A DNA stretch of 64,000 nucleotides, from assembly GCA_002298125.1 (NCBI GenBank), contig DBMJ01000016.1:124001-188000 (forward strand), given 5' to 3'. Shown piece by piece: positions 62,503-64,000 of this stretch. Every line of letters begins with the position of its first letter. The stretch's first letter is position 1. Source of the DNA: Clostridium sp. UBA701. GTDB lineage: Bacteria; Bacillota; Clostridia; Clostridiales; Clostridiaceae. The position numbers and the translations under genes are program-made. The notes beneath the pieces were generated by a model. The model was not told the DNA's origin. It searched no databases and worked only from the letters and a program-made list of their open reading frames with translations.

Positions 62503-64000
62503 ATGTTATTGGCACGTGAGAGAAAGATTTTAGTATTACTATACAGCAAGAAAAGGAAATTTACCACCAATGAGTTGGCTAATGCACTTCATGTAAGTAT
62601 GCGTACAATAAAAACAGATATTAAGCGCATTATGGAGGAACTAGAAGGAGAAAACACTGGCTGCACCATTAATACGAAAGCTGGACAAGGAATTTGGATT
62701 ACCTATGATGAAAAGGGAAGACAATACCTGGATAATCTACTGATGAATGGGGATAATTTTTCCTTTGTTTTACCGGAAAATAGAAAATATTATGTAGCCT
62801 TAAGGCTTTTGGATGCAGAGGACTATATCTCTATGGAATCCATTGCAGAGTCTATGTATGTGAGCAAGGGTACCATTGTAAATAGTATAAATGAGCTGAC
62901 TCCTGCAATGGAAAAGATGGGGCTTATATTAGAAAAAAAAGTGAAATATGGTATGCGTCTTTTGGGAGAAGAGGGTAAGCTTCGTATTGCTAGAGCATAT
63001 GTTATACGTAAACTGGTTTCTAATCAAGGAAATTATATTTCAAGCAAGCTGCAGCAATTCTTTGAGGAAATAGATTTAGAAAAAATAAATGATATTATTC
63101 AAGAGGCTGAGAAAAAGCTGGAGTTTATTTTAGCAGATACTTCTTATTCTGAGCTAGTTATTCAGCTTGCTATTATTGTAAAGAGAATAGGAAAAGGAAA
63201 GAGCTGTACTCTTGAAGAAGAGCTAAATAATTATAGTTTAAAAAAAGAATGGAATATTATGCAGTATATTTCAAAACGGTTAGAAGAAGAATTTAAAATA
63301 AGGCTTTCCGATGGAGACCGTTCCTACCTGCTGATAAATTTATTAGGGATAAATGCACAAAATGAAGCTCCATTAGCTGAAGAGAGCTTAAGCAATATTG
63401 AGGAGTTAGACGCCACAAGCTTAAAAATTTGGGAAGAAATTTTAAAGGAAACCGGGGATGTATACTCTGAAAATCTAGTGAAGGACAATATGCTTAAATG
63501 TGCACTTTTTATGCATTTAAGTGCTATGTTTAATCGATTGAGGCATCAAATACGTTTGGAAAATTGTATGAAGCATATGGTGAGAGAAGAATTGGTCTAT
63601 GAAGTAGAGGTTGCTTCTTATATGGCTAGACTCATAAGTGAAAGATTTAATGTAGAGCTTGGAGAGAATGAAATCTGTGATATTGCAATGTATCTAGGAG
63701 CCAGCCTAGAACGTGAAAAGGCACAAAAAGGCATGTGCAAGCCCACCATAATAGTAGTATGCGGCAGCGGAATGGGAACAGCCCAATTTATAGAAGCACG
63801 TCTAATACGTATGTTTCCTAACATTACTATAAGTAAAATACTTCCTATTACCCTGGCGAAAACAGAAATTAAGCCTGGTAATCAAGATTTTGTAATATCC
63901 ACCGTTCCTTTAATATTAGAGGGTGTTGATGTAATCAGTGTTTCTCCTGTGCTTACTGAAAATGATGTGCTGGCTATTGACAAAAGGCTAAATCCTGATA
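62503..64000 (+). CDS. PRD-containing transcriptional regulator with EIIB domain, partial at right edge
   Basis: Open to the window end; about 499 codons. GAGGTGAAA then ATG at 62503. HTH_11 at the N-terminus (FTTNELANALHVSMRTIKTDI), a Mga-like second helix-turn-helix (ISMESIAESMYVSKGTIVNSINEL), two PRD modules (about residues 185-390, with SELVIQLAIIVKRIG and FMHLSAMFNRLRHQIR), and a PTS EIIB-type domain with the Cys of VVCGSGMGTAQFIEARL (about 425). Such proteins are controlled by phosphorylation from the PTS. The target is probably a PTS operon right of the window. Confidence 0.88.
   Translation, partial: MLLARERKILVLLYSKKRKFTTNELANALHVSMRTIKTDIKRIMEELEGENTGCTINTKAGQGIWITYDEKGRQYLDNLLMNGDNFSFVLPENRKYYVALRLLDAEDYISMESIAESMYVSKGTIVNSINELTPAMEKMGLILEKKVKYGMRLLGEEGKLRIARAYVIRKLVSNQGNYISSKLQQFFEEIDLEKINDIIQEAEKKLEFILADTSYSELVIQLAIIVKRIGKGKSCTLEEELNNYSLKKEWNIMQYISKRLEEEFKIRLSDGDRSYLLINLLGINAQNEAPLAEESLSNIEELDATSLKIWEEILKETGDVYSENLVKDNMLKCALFMHLSAMFNRLRHQIRLENCMKHMVREELVYEVEVASYMARLISERFNVELGENEICDIAMYLGASLEREKAQKGMCKPTIIVVCGSGMGTAQFIEARLIRMFPNITISKILPITLAKTEIKPGNQDFVISTVPLILEGVDVISVSPVLTENDVLAIDKRLNPD

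Overview
The window is low-GC DNA from an anaerobic Firmicute, most likely a Clostridium or close relative. The evidence is AT-rich codon use, AGGAGG-type ribosome binding sites, frequent TTG starts, a selenoprotein of the glycine/sarcosine/betaine reductase family, and a clostridial thiolase / 3-hydroxybutyryl-CoA dehydrogenase operon. No rRNA, tRNA or CRISPR array was seen.

Positions 1-35 kb form an accessory island of defence genes, insertion-sequence debris and broken genes. From left to right it holds: two tandem paralogous PD-(D/E)XK nucleases on the minus strand (1-1467); a damaged IS3-family element and an IS200 remnant (1.5-3.5 kb); a DUF6508 gene followed by two DUF262 (GmrSD-like) proteins (3.7-8.3 kb); a gene-poor stretch ending in a small promoter-terminator RNA unit; a tightly overlapping three-gene operon of an FRG-domain protein, a DUF6414-like protein and a ClpB-like AAA+ ATPase (9.6-12.9 kb); a large serine recombinase; an IS30 element; a secreted/lipoprotein/membrane-protein operon (16.5-18.7 kb); assorted small and broken genes; a second DUF6508 locus; a complete Wadjet jetABCD operon (24.5-30.9 kb); then flavodoxin and TspO genes and more fragments. 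The FRG-DUF6414-AAA+ operon is the best candidate for an undescribed system. Its gene overlaps and its neighbours (restriction-like genes, Wadjet, a recombinase) point to a mobile immunity module.

From about 35 kb on the DNA looks like ordinary chromosome. It holds an S66 peptidase, a radical SAM protein and MsrAB. Next, on the minus strand, is a reductase cluster: permease, selenocysteine-containing GrdB/F/H, GrdE/G/I and GrdX, with a GntR regulator. An ADP-ribosylglycohydrolase fused to DUF6508 follows, then a CPBP protease, a hydrolase, an amidase, a DsrE protein and a methyltransferase. A NarL-type two-component system is divergent from a three-gene ABC-2 exporter. A LacI regulator is divergent from an acyl-CoA synthetase / CoA-transferase / Hbd / thiolase operon. 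A PRD/EIIB transcriptional regulator runs off the right edge.

Three themes tie the window together. DUF6508 occurs three times, once fused to an ADP-ribose hydrolase. There are two kilobase-scale duplications (3.5-4.3 kb with 22.9-23.8 kb; 21.2 kb with 34.1 kb). Many genes in the island are truncated or frameshifted, as expected for a recombination hot spot that keeps gaining and losing defence genes.
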